The notes: generated from the sequence alone by a model not told the origin. Numbered from the stretch's first letter, positions 1 through 9,923 are shown. The stretch is DNA of 64,000 nucleotides from Pseudomonas shahriarae (GCF_014268455.2 NZ_CP077085.1:1-64000), one strand, 5' to 3'. Translations and numbers: made by a program.

Positions 1-2010
1 ATGTCCCGACTCAATCCCCGGCAGCAAGAAGCCGTGAACTACGTCGGCGGCCCTCTATTGGTGCTCGCCGGTGCTGGCTCCGGCAAGACCAGCGTGATCA
101 CCCGCAAGATCGCGCACCTGATCCAGAACTGCGGCATCCGTGCCCAGTACATCGTCGCCATGACCTTTACCAACAAGGCGGCGCGGGAAATGAAAGAGCG
201 CGTCGGCACCCTGCTCAAGGGTGGCGAAGGCCGTGGCCTCACTGTGTGTACCTTCCACAACCTGGGGCTGAACATCATCCGCAAGGAGCATGTGCGGCTG
301 GGCTACAAGCCGGGCTTCTCGATCTTCGACGAGACCGACGTCAAGGCCCTGATGACCGACATCATGCAGAAGGAATACGCGGGCGACGACGGGGTCGACG
401 AGATCAAGAACATGATCGGCTCGTGGAAAAACGACCTGATCCTGCCGCCCGAGGCCCTGGAAAACGCGCGCAACCCCAAGGAACAGACTGCCGCCATCGT
501 CTACACCCACTACCAACGCACGCTCAAGGCGTTCAACGCGGTGGACTTCGACGACCTGATCCTGCTGCCAGTGAAGCTGTTCCAGGAACACGCCGATATC
601 CTCGAAAAGTGGCAGAACAAGGTGCGCTACCTGCTGGTGGACGAATACCAGGACACCAACGCCAGCCAATACCTGCTGGTGAAACTGCTGATCGGCACGC
701 GCAACCAGTTCACCGTGGTCGGCGACGATGACCAGTCGATCTACGCCTGGCGCGGTGCGCGCCCGGAAAACCTGATGCTGCTCAAGGACGACTACCCGTC
801 CCTGAAAGTGGTGATGCTGGAGCAGAACTACCGCTCCACCAGCCGCATCCTGCGTTGCGCCAACGTGCTGATCTCGAACAACCCCCACGAATTCGAAAAA
901 CAGCTGTGGAGCGAGATGGGCCACGGCGATGAGATTCGCGTGATCCGCTGCCGCAACGAAGACGCCGAAGCCGAACGCGTGGCCGTGGAAATCCTCAGCC
1001 TGCACCTGCGCACCGACCGGCCCTACAGCGACTTTGCGATCCTCTATCGCGGCAACTACCAGGCCAAGCTGATCGAGCTGAAGTTGCAGCACCATCAGGT
1101 GCCGTATCGTCTGTCCGGCGGCAACAGCTTTTTCGGACGCCAGGAAGTAAAGGATCTGATGGCCTACTTCCGGCTGATCGTGAACCCGGATGACGACAAC
1201 GCCTTCCTGCGCGTGATCAACGTGCCGCGCCGGGAAATCGGCTCCACCACCCTGGAAAAACTCGGTAACTACGCCACCGAACGCAAGATCTCGATGTACG
1301 CCGCCACCGACGAAATCGGCCTGGGCGAACACCTGGACACGCGCTTCACCGATCGCCTGTCGCGCTTCAAGCGTTTTATGGACAGGGTGCGCGAGCAATG
1401 CGCCGGCGAAGACCCGATCAGCGCCCTGCGCAGCATGGTCATGGATATCGACTATGAAAACTGGCTGCGCACCAACAGCTCCAGCGACAAGGCCGCGGAC
1501 TACCGCATGGGCAACGTCTGGTTTCTGATCGAGGCGCTGAAGAACACCCTGGAAAAAGACGAAGACGGCGAAATGACCGTCGAAGACGCCATCGGCAAGC
1601 TGGTGCTGCGCGACATGCTCGAGCGCCAGCAGGAAGAGGAAGACGGCGCCGAAGGTGTGCAAATGATGACCTTGCATGCGTCCAAGGGCCTGGAATTCCC
1701 CTACGTGTTCATCATGGGCATGGAAGAGGAAATCCTCCCACACCGCTCCAGTATCGAAGCCGACACCATCGAGGAAGAACGGCGCCTGGCCTACGTGGGC
1801 ATTACCCGCGCACGTCAGACCCTGGCCTTCACCTTTGCGGCCAAGCGCAAGCAATACGGCGAAATCATCGACTGCGCCCCAAGCCGGTTCCTCGATGAGC
1901 TACCACCGGACGACCTGGCCTGGGAAGGCAACGACGACACCCCAACTGAAGTCAAGGCGGTACGCGGCAACACCGCCCTGGCGGATATACGCGCGATGCT
2001 AAAGCGCTAG
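1..2010 (+). CDS. rep: ATP-dependent DNA helicase Rep
   Basis: A 669-residue superfamily 1A helicase that unwinds DNA 3'-5' and helps replication forks past bound proteins. Visible motifs in order: Q motif LNPRQQEAV at residues 4-12, Walker A GAGSGKT near 24-30, motif Ia TFTNKAA, Walker B DEYQDTN near 216, motif III GDDDQSIYAWRGA, motif IV QNYRST, and motifs V/VI in the C-terminal third (TLHASKGLEFPYVF, EERRLAYVGITRA). Length and motif set fit Rep rather than the longer UvrD or PcrA. The first base of the window is the A of its ATG, so the promoter and ribosome-binding site lie outside. Downstream xpt begins 57 bases later on the same strand. Intact and ordinary. Confidence 0.97.
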   Translation: MSRLNPRQQEAVNYVGGPLLVLAGAGSGKTSVITRKIAHLIQNCGIRAQYIVAMTFTNKAAREMKERVGTLLKGGEGRGLTVCTFHNLGLNIIRKEHVRLGYKPGFSIFDETDVKALMTDIMQKEYAGDDGVDEIKNMIGSWKNDLILPPEALENARNPKEQTAAIVYTHYQRTLKAFNAVDFDDLILLPVKLFQEHADILEKWQNKVRYLLVDEYQDTNASQYLLVKLLIGTRNQFTVVGDDDQSIYAWRGARPENLMLLKDDYPSLKVVMLEQNYRSTSRILRCANVLISNNPHEFEKQLWSEMGHGDEIRVIRCRNEDAEAERVAVEILSLHLRTDRPYSDFAILYRGNYQAKLIELKLQHHQVPYRLSGGNSFFGRQEVKDLMAYFRLIVNPDDDNAFLRVINVPRREIGSTTLEKLGNYATERKISMYAATDEIGLGEHLDTRFTDRLSRFKRFMDRVREQCAGEDPISALRSMVMDIDYENWLRTNSSSDKAADYRMGNVWFLIEALKNTLEKDEDGEMTVEDAIGKLVLRDMLERQQEEEDGAEGVQMMTLHASKGLEFPYVFIMGMEEEILPHRSSIEADTIEEERRLAYVGITRARQTLAFTFAAKRKQYGEIIDCAPSRFLDELPPDDLAWEGNDDTPTEVKAVRGNTALADIRAMLKR

Positions 2011-2640
<630 letters not shown>

Positions 2641-2663
2641 TCCTGAGCGGGCACGCTTAAAAA

Positions 2664-2753
2664 TGTGGGAGCGGGCTTGCTCGCGATAGCGGTCTGTCAG
2701 TCAACTCACGAGTGGCTGATCCATTGCTATCGCGAGCACGCCCGCTCCCACAT
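2664..2753. repeat. REPIN (inverted pair of REP units)
   Basis: Two inverted REP units, TGTGGGAGCGGGCTTGCTCG on the left and its near-complement on the right (one A-to-C change), flank a short spacer containing CAGTCAAC and AGTGGCTGA. The element lies between the convergent ends of xpt and the CoA-transferase gene, where its long stem could also stop or stabilise transcripts. The same outer and inner sequences recur near 16.0 and 37.5 kb. Confidence 0.9.
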
Positions 2754-2770
2754 TTGGTTTGTGGTGGCCG

Positions 2771-4693
2771 TTAGTGTGCGGTGGCCTTAAGGCCAGCAAG
2801 CAATAGGCGCTGATACAAATCCTCTTTAAACCCCTCCGGGTTATCCAGGCGCATCCGCACCAAGTGCTCGGGAAACGCCTCAGGCTCAGGCGCATCCAGC
2901 GCCGCTTTGCCCAACTCCAGAATCTCCGTCAGCTTGAATTTGCTCTTGAGCCAGTTCAACGCGCGCAACAAATCCCGTTCTTCATCGGTGAAGTCACTGC
3001 CCAGCGGGTACTCCGGGAACAGCCTTGAATGCCGTGCCTGCACCGCCTGCAAACGCTCCGGCGTGTTGTCGGCGAAGCGCGGGTCGAGCTGAAAGTCCTT
3101 GGGCAACTTGCCGGCTTTTTGCGCCTGCTCGATCAAGCCCGCCTGGAAGCGTGAGTCGGTGATATTGAGCAGCGCCTCGATCACCTTGGCGTCGGTCTGG
3201 CCACGCAGGTCGGCGATGCCGTATTCAGTGATGACAATATCGCGCAGGTGCCGGGGAATCGTGCAATGGCCATATTCCCAGACGATATTGGAGCTGACAT
3301 CACCGCCCGCTTCACGCCAGCTGCGCAGGATCAGGATCGAGCGCGCGCCCTCCAGCGCATGGCCCTGGGCCACAAAGTTGTATTGCCCACCCACGCCACT
3401 GAGCACGCGGCCGTCTTCCAGTTGGTCGGCAACACCGGCGCCCAGCAACGTGACCATGATGGCGCTGTTGATAAACCGCGCATCCAGGCGCTGTAAACGC
3501 TTGAGTTCTTCCTGCCCGTACAGCTCGTTGATATAGCTGATGCGGGTCATGTTGAATTCCAGGCGCTTGGCGTGGGTCATTTCCTGCAAGCGCTGGTAAA
3601 AACTGCGGGGGCCGAGGAAGAAGCCACCGTGGATCGACACGCCATCCGGTTGTGCCGCGTCGTCCAGCAGACCCGCATTGGCCTGCTGCTGCGTCGCCAC
3701 ATCGGGGTACACCTTGCGCCGCACAATGCCGGCGTCGGCCAGCACCAGCAGGCCATTGACGAACATTTCGCTGCAGCCATAGAGGCCCCGGGCAAACGGC
3801 TCGACCCCGCCCTCGCGGCTGATCAGCGGCGCCCATTGGTACACATCCAGGTCGGTGAGCAACTGCCGGTAGCCTTCGTTATCGGCCTGACGCGCCAGCA
3901 ATGCGGCAGTCAGGGCGTCGCCCATCGAACCGATACCGATCTGCAGGGTGCCGCCATCGCGTACCAGGGTACTGGCGTGCAAACCAATGAAGTGGTCCTG
4001 CAAACCCACTGGCATGTTCGGCGTGGAAAACAGCGTGGTGCGGTCTTTTTCGTCGATCAGGAAGTCGAACTGATCCATGCCCAGCTCGGCATCACCGGGC
4101 ATGTAGGGCAAATCATCATGCACCTGGCCCACCACCAGGATGGTCTCGCCTGCCGCGCGGCGCTTGGCGATCATCGGTAACAGGTCGAGGGTGATATCGG
4201 GGTTGCAGCTCAGGCTCAGGCGATCCGGGTGCTCACTGCTGCTGGCCACCAACTGCGCGATCAGGTTCAGGCCGGCAGCGTTGATATCGCGGGCGGCATG
4301 GCTGTAGTTGCTGCTGACGTAATCCTGCTGGGCCGAGGTGCTATGCAGCAGGCTGCCGGGCTGCATAAAAAACTGCTGCACGTGAATATTGGCCGGCAGG
4401 CTGTCCTTGCGCAGGGCGGCGAGGAAGTCCAGCTCAGGATAATCGCCGAACACCCGCTCGATAAACGGCTCCAGAAAACGCTTCTGCAAGCCATCGCCCA
4501 ACGGCGGGCGACCCAGGCTCAGCGCGGTGTAAATCGTCAGCGCCCGCTCAGGCAGCTTGGCGATGCGCCGGTACAAGGCATTGGCAAACAGATTCGCCTT
4601 GCCCAGGCCCAGCGGCATACCCATGTGGATATGCGCAGGCAAGCGCTCCAGTACGTCATCGACCGCTTGCTCGATTGAACACAACTGCACCAT
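2771..4693 (-). CDS. acetyl-CoA hydrolase/transferase family protein
   Basis: About 640 residues, belonging to the acetyl-CoA hydrolase/CoA-transferase family that moves or hydrolyses CoA on short-chain acyl groups. Family landmarks lie in the C-terminal half: GVGGQYNFVAQGHALEGARS, then SSNIVWEYGHCTIPRHLRD and ITEYGIADLRG, the usual signature of the C-terminal acetyl-CoA hydrolase domain. An upstream in-frame ATG would add 27 residues, but AGGAGGG sits four bases before the ATG at 4693, so that start (MVQLCSIEQAV) is preferred. The substrate cannot be read from sequence; acetate/acetyl-CoA or succinate exchange are possibilities. It is a single-gene unit between a REPIN and a terminator. I do not recall it at this position in P. 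aeruginosa. Confidence 0.85.
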   Translation of the reverse strand: MVQLCSIEQAVDDVLERLPAHIHMGMPLGLGKANLFANALYRRIAKLPERALTIYTALSLGRPPLGDGLQKRFLEPFIERVFGDYPELDFLAALRKDSLPANIHVQQFFMQPGSLLHSTSAQQDYVSSNYSHAARDINAAGLNLIAQLVASSSEHPDRLSLSCNPDITLDLLPMIAKRRAAGETILVVGQVHDDLPYMPGDAELGMDQFDFLIDEKDRTTLFSTPNMPVGLQDHFIGLHASTLVRDGGTLQIGIGSMGDALTAALLARQADNEGYRQLLTDLDVYQWAPLISREGGVEPFARGLYGCSEMFVNGLLVLADAGIVRRKVYPDVATQQQANAGLLDDAAQPDGVSIHGGFFLGPRSFYQRLQEMTHAKRLEFNMTRISYINELYGQEELKRLQRLDARFINSAIMVTLLGAGVADQLEDGRVLSGVGGQYNFVAQGHALEGARSILILRSWREAGGDVSSNIVWEYGHCTIPRHLRDIVITEYGIADLRGQTDAKVIEALLNITDSRFQAGLIEQAQKAGKLPKDFQLDPRFADNTPERLQAVQARHSRLFPEYPLGSDFTDEERDLLRALNWLKSKFKLTEILELGKAALDAPEPEAFPEHLVRMRLDNPEGFKEDLYQRLLLAGLKATAH

Positions 4694-4785
4694 CCGACCC
4701 TCCTGACATTCCATGATTAGGGGTTGGACCGAGCTTGCCGGGTCTTTGCTGCAATGAACAGCCTTGGCCGCCAAATTGCGCCCAC

Positions 4786-4812
4786 AAAAAAGCCGCTGGT
4801 CAGCGGCTTTTT
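4786..4812 (-). terminator. Rho-independent terminator after cycB
   Basis: Stem AGCCGCTG / CAGCGGCT with a minimal GT loop is flanked by A5-6 on one side and T5 on the other, so it can end transcription from cycB. The symmetric A/T tracts would also let it work rightward, but no rightward gene needs it. Confidence 0.9.
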
Positions 4813-4825
4813 GGCGAAGATCGGT

Positions 4826-5248
4826 TTATTTCAAACCAGACATCTTCTCGATCGCACCCTTGAGGTCAGCATCCGAGCAATCGGCGCAGGTTCCTTTAGG
4901 CGGCATGGCGTTGATACCGGTGATGGCCTTGGCCAGGATGCCATCAAGGCCGCCCTGGTGGTCGGCGCGCTCTTTCCAGGCAGCAGTGTCACCGATTTTC
5001 GGTGCGCCCAACAGGCCAGTGCTGTGGCAAGCAGTACAGTGTTTGGCGATGATCTCGTCCGGCGTTTTCGCGCCGCCGCCTGCTGTCACAGCGACTTCCA
5101 TCCCCTTGCATTCTTCGCCCTGAATACAGACCTTCCCGACGGGTTCAAGACGCTTGGCAATATCATCATTGGTCGCAGCTTGAGCGCTGGCAGCCCAAAG
5201 GGCCAGTACGGTTGCTGGTACAGCCAGCATTTTCATAATTAGGTTCAC
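4826..5248 (-). CDS. cycB: cytochrome c5 family monoheme protein
   Basis: A 140-residue periplasmic c-type cytochrome. A signal peptide (MKMLAVPATVLALWAASAQA) is followed by a charged spacer and then one CXXCH haem site, HCTACHSTGLLG. The C-terminal pair in TCADCSDADL is the disulphide typical of cytochrome c5. It probably carries electrons in the periplasm to oxidases. The start is read as GTG at 5248 because GAGGG lies seven bases before it; the ATG at 5236 is only twelve bases further in and leaves the signal peptide intact. Upstream in-frame sequence to 5377 lacks a plausible start context. The place between xpt and pauR matches PA5300 of P. aeruginosa. Confidence 0.88.
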   Translation of the reverse strand: MNLIMKMLAVPATVLALWAASAQAATNDDIAKRLEPVGKVCIQGEECKGMEVAVTAGGGAKTPDEIIAKHCTACHSTGLLGAPKIGDTAAWKERADHQGGLDGILAKAITGINAMPPKGTCADCSDADLKGAIEKMSGLK

Positions 5249-5417
5249 GCGTTCACCCTCATGGTGGCTATTCACGCCTGCGGCCACGGTTTCGCAGGCG
5301 GCGAAAGTATAACGGTTAGGCCGCCTCACTGAAACAACCCTATTATCCAAGGGGGGATTCAGTATGGCGAAATACAACTACGGGCACCTCTGCAAGGTAG
5401 GCAGGGCGCCTCTTCGG

Positions 5418-5966
5418 TTAAAAGTTCGCGGGTGTGGCTGCGCTGATTAGTCGCGCCGGCACATCGAACGGATTGCGAAAACGGTGCGGCTTGGTGCTTT
5501 CAAAGTAGTAGCTATCGCCGGCTTCGAGCACAAAAGTTTCGACGCCCACGACCAATTCCAGACGACCTTCCAACAGAATCCCGGTTTCCTCGCCATCATG
5601 GGTCAGCATTTCCTCGCCCGTATCGGCGCCTGGCGGGTAGATTTCGTTGAGAAACGCAATCGCCCGGCTGGGATGCGCACGGCCCACCAGCTTCATGGTC
5701 ACCGCACCATCGGAAATGTCGATCAGCTCATTGGCTTTATAGACGATCTGGGTCGGTTTTTCCTGGAGGATCTCCTCGGAAAAGAATTCGACCATCGACA
5801 TGGGGATGCCGCCCAGCACCTTGCGCAAGGAGCTGATGGAAGGGCTGACACTGTTTTTCTCGATCATCGAAATGGTGCTGTTGGTGACGCCCGCACGTTT
5901 GGCGAGTTCACGCTGGGAAAGACCTTTCAGTTTACGGATGGATTGCAGTCGTTCGCCGACGTCCAA
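5418..5966 (-). CDS. pauR: PauR-type polyamine catabolism repressor (XRE helix-turn-helix plus cupin)
   Basis: A 182-residue regulator with an N-terminal XRE helix-turn-helix (RLQSIRKLKGLSQRELAKRAGVTNSTISMIEKNSVSPSISSLRKVL, about residues 5-52) and a C-terminal cupin domain (about 105-175) that presumably senses ligand. Its position beside dadX and its domain order match PA5301, known as PauR, the repressor of putrescine and cadaverine catabolic genes. The start is TTG: AGGAGG sits eight bases upstream and no ATG or GTG is better placed. An inverted repeat about 30-75 bases upstream is a candidate autoregulatory operator. The pau genes at 10.0 and 16.1 kb are likely targets by analogy. Confidence 0.87.
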   Translation of the reverse strand: MDVGERLQSIRKLKGLSQRELAKRAGVTNSTISMIEKNSVSPSISSLRKVLGGIPMSMVEFFSEEILQEKPTQIVYKANELIDISDGAVTMKLVGRAHPSRAIAFLNEIYPPGADTGEEMLTHDGEETGILLEGRLELVVGVETFVLEAGDSYYFESTKPHRFRNPFDVPARLISAATPANF

Positions 5967-5993
5967 TGCAGGAGCCTCCTAGGATTCAGGCTT

Positions 5994-6041
5994 TGTTGTA
6001 ATTGAGCGTTATCATGGCGACAGCGTTCAGTATTTACAACA
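5994..6041. promoter_or_regulatory. inverted repeat upstream of pauR, candidate operator
   Basis: TGTTGTAA at 5994-6001 and its exact complement TTACAACA at 6034-6041 have centres 40 bases apart in the only upstream region pauR has. AGCGTT occurs twice between the arms. The arrangement suits a dimeric or looping regulator such as PauR itself, but no binding data are implied. Confidence 0.4.
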
Positions 6042-6082
6042 CTTTGGTCTGAATCCCGCTGGACGTCTTCGGCGTCCGGCAG

Positions 6083-7156
6083 CTAGGCGCCGGAATAGAG
6101 CCGTGGCACTCGGCGCAGGTTGCAAAAAATCTGGTAGGGAATGGTGTCAGCGGCGGTCGCCACATCGCTGGCGAGGATGTTTTTGCCCCACAACTCGACG
6201 GTCGAGCCCAGGCCGGCCTCGGGCACATCGGTCAGGTCGACACACAGCATGTCCATCGACACCCGCCCCAGCAACTGGCTGCGCTGGCCGGCGACCAGCA
6301 CCGGCGTACCGGTCGGCGCGTGGCGCGGATAACCATCGGCATAGCCCATGGCAACCACGCCGATACGCATCGGCTTGGGCGTCACGAACCGTGCGCCATA
6401 ACCCACGGGCTCGCCCGCCGGCAGTTCGCGCACGCAGATGACTTTCGATTCCAGGGTCATCACCGGCTGCAAACGCGCGGCAACCGCCTGGTCTTCGCCA
6501 AAGGGCGTTGCGCCGTAGAGCATGATGCCGGGCCGCACCCAATCACTGGAGACGCCCGGCCAACCCATTACCGACGGCGAGTTGCGCAGGCTGACCTGGG
6601 CCGCCAGGCCCTGGCGCGCCGCATCGAATACCGCGACCTGCTCATCGCTGCTTGTGCAGTCCAGTTCATCGGCGCGAGCGAAGTGGCTCATCAACACGAT
6701 CTTGGCCACTTTGCCACTGGCCAGCAGGCGCTGGTAGGCGTCGTGATAATCCTTGGGATGCAAACCAACCCGGTGCATGCCCGAATCCAGCTTCAACCAC
6801 ACCGTCAGCGGCTTGCTCAGGCGCGCCTGTTCAATCGCCTCCAGTTGCCACAGCGAATGCACCACGCACCACAAGTCATGCTCAATGATCAGCGGCAGTT
6901 CGTCGGCCTCGAAGAACCCTTCGAGCAACAACATCGGCCCACGAATTGCGGCGGCGCGCAGCTCCAGCGCCTCCTCGATACAGGCCACGGCAAAACCGTC
7001 GGCCTGGTCTTCCAGGGCCTGGGCCACGCGCACGGCACCATGGCCATAGGCGTCGGCCTTGATCACGGCAAGGGCCTTGGCCCCGGTCAGTTCGCGGGCC
7101 AATTGGTAGTTGTGGCGCAGGGCTTGTAGGTCGATCAGGGCACGGGCAGGACGCAT
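6083..7156 (-). CDS. dadX: catabolic alanine racemase
   Basis: A 357-residue PLP-dependent racemase interconverting L- and D-alanine. The PLP lysine is K33 in [11 protein letters not shown] and the second catalytic base is Y253 in VGYGARF; both are present. The C-terminal beta domain ends with the usual [14 protein letters not shown] segment. It is the third gene of a leftward dadA-rid-dadX unit, which marks it as the catabolic isozyme: L-alanine becomes D-alanine, and DadA then deaminates it to pyruvate. By analogy, expression should depend on Lrp/DadR encoded divergently at 9.0 kb. Length and motifs are normal. Confidence 0.96.
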   Translation of the reverse strand: MRPARALIDLQALRHNYQLARELTGAKALAVIKADAYGHGAVRVAQALEDQADGFAVACIEEALELRAAAIRGPMLLLEGFFEADELPLIIEHDLWCVVHSLWQLEAIEQARLSKPLTVWLKLDSGMHRVGLHPKDYHDAYQRLLASGKVAKIVLMSHFARADELDCTSSDEQVAVFDAARQGLAAQVSLRNSPSVMGWPGVSSDWVRPGIMLYGATPFGEDQAVAARLQPVMTLESKVICVRELPAGEPVGYGARFVTPKPMRIGVVAMGYADGYPRHAPTGTPVLVAGQRSQLLGRVSMDMLCVDLTDVPEAGLGSTVELWGKNILASDVATAADTIPYQIFCNLRRVPRLYSGA

Positions 7157-7233
7157 GGCGGCAGGCTTCTAGGCGGCGGTGGGAAGAAAAAACCGGTACC
7201 GGCCAATAGCGCCGGCACCGCAAGAGGGATCGT

Positions 7234-7587
7234 TTAAGGCAGAGCGGCCACGACAGACAGCTCGACCAGGATTTCTGGCTCACACAGTTTCGACTCGACC
7301 GTGGCACGGGCCGGGGCCGCGCCTTTTGGCAGCCACTTGTCCCAAACCGCGTTCATGCCGGCAAAGTCGGCGTCGATGTCTTTGAGGTAGATCGTCACCG
7401 ACAGCAACTTGGTTTTATCGGTACCGGCCAAATCCAGCAAACGCTCGATATTGGCCAGGGTTTCACGAGTCTGCTGTTCAATCCCGGCACTCATGTCGTC
7501 GCCGACTTGCCCTGCCAGATACACGGTACCGCTGTGGACAACGATCTGGCTCATGCGCTCATTGGTGAGCTGGCGCTGGATTGACAT
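7234..7587 (-). CDS. Rid-family (YjgF/YER057c/UK114) imine deaminase-like protein, dad operon
   Basis: A 117-residue Rid-superfamily protein ([31 protein letters not shown]...). These trimeric proteins hydrolyse reactive enamine/imine products of PLP and FAD enzymes. Its gene overlaps the end of dadA by 29 bases and precedes dadX, so it probably clears the 2-iminopropionate released by DadA. The start at 7587 has AGGAG ten bases upstream; the longer in-frame reading would lie deeper inside dadA. It is a different subgroup from the canonical RidA at 32.9 kb. The C-terminal Arg and Glu expected in Rid active sites are seen in [18 protein letters not shown]. Confidence 0.92.
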   Translation of the reverse strand: MSIQRQLTNERMSQIVVHSGTVYLAGQVGDDMSAGIEQQTRETLANIERLLDLAGTDKTKLLSVTIYLKDIDADFAGMNAVWDKWLPKGAAPARATVESKLCEPEILVELSVVAALP

Positions 7588-8860
7588 GTTTTGTGGACTC
7601 CTGAGGGTTGCCGTAACGGGAAATATCAAGGCCAGCGGCACTGATCTGCGGGGTTTTCTTCGCCATCAGGTCCGCCAGCAGGCGACCAGAGCCACAGGCC
7701 ATGGTCCAGCCGAGGGTGCCGTGGCCAGTATTCAAGAACAGGTTTTTGAAAGGCGTGGCGCCGACGATCGGCGTACCGTCCGGGGTGGTCGGGCGCAGGC
7801 CGGTCCAGAACGTCGCTTCGCTCAAATCACCGCCCTGAGGATAAAGGTCGTTGACGATCATCTCCAGGGTTTCGCGCCGGCGCGGGTTCAGCGACAGGTC
7901 AAAACCGGCTATTTCAGCCATGCCACCGACGCGGATGCGGTTGTCGAAACGGGTGATCGCAACCTTGTAGGTTTCGTCGAGAATAGTCGAAGTCGGGGCC
8001 ATCGCCGGGTTGGTGATCGGCACGGTCAGGGAGTAACCCTTGAGCGGATACACCGGCGCCTTGATCCCCAGTGGCTTGAGCAACTGCGGCGAGTAACTGC
8101 CCAGGGCCAGCACGTAGCGGTCGGCGGTTTCCAGCTTGCCGTCGATCCACACGCCGTTGATGCGATCACCGGCGTGGTCCAGGCGTTGAATGTCCTGCTC
8201 AAAACGGAATTCCACCCCCAACTGCTTGCACATGTCGGCCAGGCGGGTGGTGAACATCTGGCAGTCGCCGGTCTGGTCATTGGGCAGGCGCAAGGCACCG
8301 GCGAGGATATCCGTGACGCTGGCCAGGGCCGGCTCGACGCGGGCAATGCCGGCGCGGTCAAGCAGCTCGAACGGCACGCCGGACTCTTTCAGCACGGCGA
8401 TATCCTTGGCCGCGCCATCCAGTTGCGCCTGGGTGCGGAACAATTGGGTAGTCCCCAGGCTGCGCCCTTCGTAGGCAATGCCGGTTTCGGCGCGCAGCTC
8501 ATCGAGGCAGTCGCGGCTGTACTCGGACAGGCGCACCATGCGCTCTTTGTTCACGGCATAACGGTTGGCCGTGCAGTTGCGCAGCATCTGCGCCATCCAC
8601 AGGTATTGGTCGATATCGGCCGTGGCCTTGATCGCCAGCGGCGCATGGCGCTGCAGCAACCACTTGATGGCCTTGAGCGGCACACCCGGCGCGGCCCACG
8701 GCGATGCATAGCCGGGCGAGACCTGGCCGGCGTTGGCGAAGCTGGTCTCCATTGCAACGGCCGGCTGGCGGTCGACCACGACCACCTCAAAACCGGCACG
8801 CGCCAAATAGTAGGCACTGGCCACACCAATGACACCGCTACCCAAGACCAAAACCCGCAT
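7559..8860 (-). CDS. dadA: D-amino acid dehydrogenase small subunit
   Basis: A 433-residue FAD flavoprotein of the inner membrane that oxidises D-amino acids, mainly D-alanine, to 2-oxo acids and passes electrons to the respiratory chain. The N-terminus is a textbook FAD Rossmann motif, [31 protein letters not shown]. The C-terminus has the [16 protein letters not shown] and [16 protein letters not shown] segments typical of DadA. The start at 8860 has GAGG eight bases ahead; the longer reading adds 16 unlikely residues. First gene of dadA-rid-dadX. It diverges from lrp across a 156-bp AT-rich region likely to hold Lrp sites. Confidence 0.97.
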   Translation of the reverse strand: MRVLVLGSGVIGVASAYYLARAGFEVVVVDRQPAVAMETSFANAGQVSPGYASPWAAPGVPLKAIKWLLQRHAPLAIKATADIDQYLWMAQMLRNCTANRYAVNKERMVRLSEYSRDCLDELRAETGIAYEGRSLGTTQLFRTQAQLDGAAKDIAVLKESGVPFELLDRAGIARVEPALASVTDILAGALRLPNDQTGDCQMFTTRLADMCKQLGVEFRFEQDIQRLDHAGDRINGVWIDGKLETADRYVLALGSYSPQLLKPLGIKAPVYPLKGYSLTVPITNPAMAPTSTILDETYKVAITRFDNRIRVGGMAEIAGFDLSLNPRRRETLEMIVNDLYPQGGDLSEATFWTGLRPTTPDGTPIVGATPFKNLFLNTGHGTLGWTMACGSGRLLADLMAKKTPQISAAGLDISRYGNPQESTKHVNPAPAHQ

Positions 8861-9016
8861 TTTTATATCCTCATCACGGCTTGACCGCTGACGTTTGTTG
8901 TTCGGCACAAAGATGTGAGCAGTATAAAAAGCAATGACCAGTGCATTTCACTATATAAGTGCCTATATTTGGCGACAATTCTCGGCAAAAACCCTTTTCA
9001 CGGAGGAGCATCCCCT

Positions 9017-9505
9017 ATGCGGACCAATACCCAGACCAAGCGGGAGCTGGACAAGATCGACCGCAACATCCTGCGCATCCTGCAGGCCGACGGGCGGATT
9101 TCGTTTACCGAGCTAGGGGAGAAGGTAGGACTGTCGACCACGCCGTGCACCGAACGGGTCCGGCGCCTGGAGCGCGAGGGGATCATCATGGGCTACAACG
9201 CCCGCCTCAATCCGCAGCACTTGAAGGGTAGCCTGCTGGTGTTTGTCGAGATCAGCCTCGACTACAAATCCGGCGATACCTTCGAAGAATTCCGACGTGC
9301 CGTGCTGAAACTGCCCCATGTGCTGGAGTGCCACCTGGTCTCGGGGGATTTCGACTATCTGGTGAAGGCGCGGATTTCCGAGATGGCGTCGTACCGCAAA
9401 CTGCTGGGCGATATCCTGCTCAAGCTGCCCCATGTGCGCGAGTCCAAGAGCTATATCGTGATGGAAGAGGTGAAGGAGAGCCTGAACCTGCCGATCCCGG
9501 ATTGA
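9017..9505 (+). CDS. lrp: Lrp/AsnC-family leucine-responsive regulator (DadR-type)
   Basis: A 162-residue regulator with an N-terminal helix-turn-helix (LDKIDRNILRILQADGRISFTELGEKVGLSTTPCTERVRRLEREGII, about 8-58) and a C-terminal RAM/AsnC ligand domain. In Pseudomonas the orthologue beside dadA activates dadAX in response to L-alanine, and the divergent arrangement supports that role. GGAGGAGC lies seven bases before the ATG at 9017; the upstream in-frame ATG at 8915 is in the promoter region and is rejected. Size and domain layout are normal. Confidence 0.95.
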   Translation: MRTNTQTKRELDKIDRNILRILQADGRISFTELGEKVGLSTTPCTERVRRLEREGIIMGYNARLNPQHLKGSLLVFVEISLDYKSGDTFEEFRRAVLKLPHVLECHLVSGDFDYLVKARISEMASYRKLLGDILLKLPHVRESKSYIVMEEVKESLNLPIPD

Positions 9506-9524
9506 CCCTGTGGGCGCTACACCG

Positions 9525-9550
9525 TCATCGCAGGCAAGCCAGCTCCCACC
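9525..9550. repeat. solo REP unit
   Basis: TCATCGCAGGCAAGCCAGCT followed by CCCACC matches one arm of the REP pair at 42.2 kb (AGCTGGCTTGCCTGCGAT family). It is followed by the same TTGACCGGGT flank seen there. It lies between the convergent ends of lrp and the YkgJ gene. Confidence 0.75.
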
Positions 9551-9569
9551 TTTTGACCGGGTACATCTG

Positions 9570-9923
9570 TCAGACCAGCACCTGCCGCGTCGTCGCCATG
9601 TACTCGTGAATCTGCTTCTCCACCCGCGGGTGAATCAGCTCCACCGGGCCTCGATTGTTGGGGCATGGCAGGCTGGGCGTGGTACCAAACAACCTACAGA
9701 TCAACGGGCGCTCGTCGTACACCGTGCAACCGTTGGGCCCCAGGTGCACACAGTTCAGCTCATCCATGGCCGCTTCCTGCTCGGCCGCAGTCTTGCGCGG
9801 CAGGCGCGACATTTCCTCGGTGGATGTAGTCACCGGCCCACAGCAATCATGGCAACCCGGCACACACTCGAACGAGGGGATCTGCCGGCGCAGCGCGTTG
9901 ACTTTCTGGCTGTTACAACTCAT
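9570..9923 (-). CDS. YkgJ-family cysteine-cluster protein
   Basis: A 117-residue protein of the YkgJ / UPF0153 zinc- or iron-binding group. Cysteines fall in the family pattern: C3, FECVPGCHDCCGPV, LNCVHLGPNGCTVYDERPLICRLFG and LPCPN, so eight or more could ligate a metal or Fe-S cluster. The biochemical role of the family is not settled. It is a monocistronic leftward gene converging on lrp and diverging from the pauB-like gene. Confident as a gene, not as to function. Confidence 0.85.
   Translation of the reverse strand: MSCNSQKVNALRRQIPSFECVPGCHDCCGPVTTSTEEMSRLPRKTAAEQEAAMDELNCVHLGPNGCTVYDERPLICRLFGTTPSLPCPNNRGPVELIHPRVEKQIHEYMATTRQVLV

Noticed and set aside
55..1854. 599-codon minus-strand open frame opposite rep
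   Set aside because: Antisense shadow; no ribosome-binding site and no domain.
6058..6080. Hairpin downstream of dadX as terminator
   Set aside because: The eight-pair stem includes a G-T pair and no U run follows on the minus strand, so it was not listed as a terminator.
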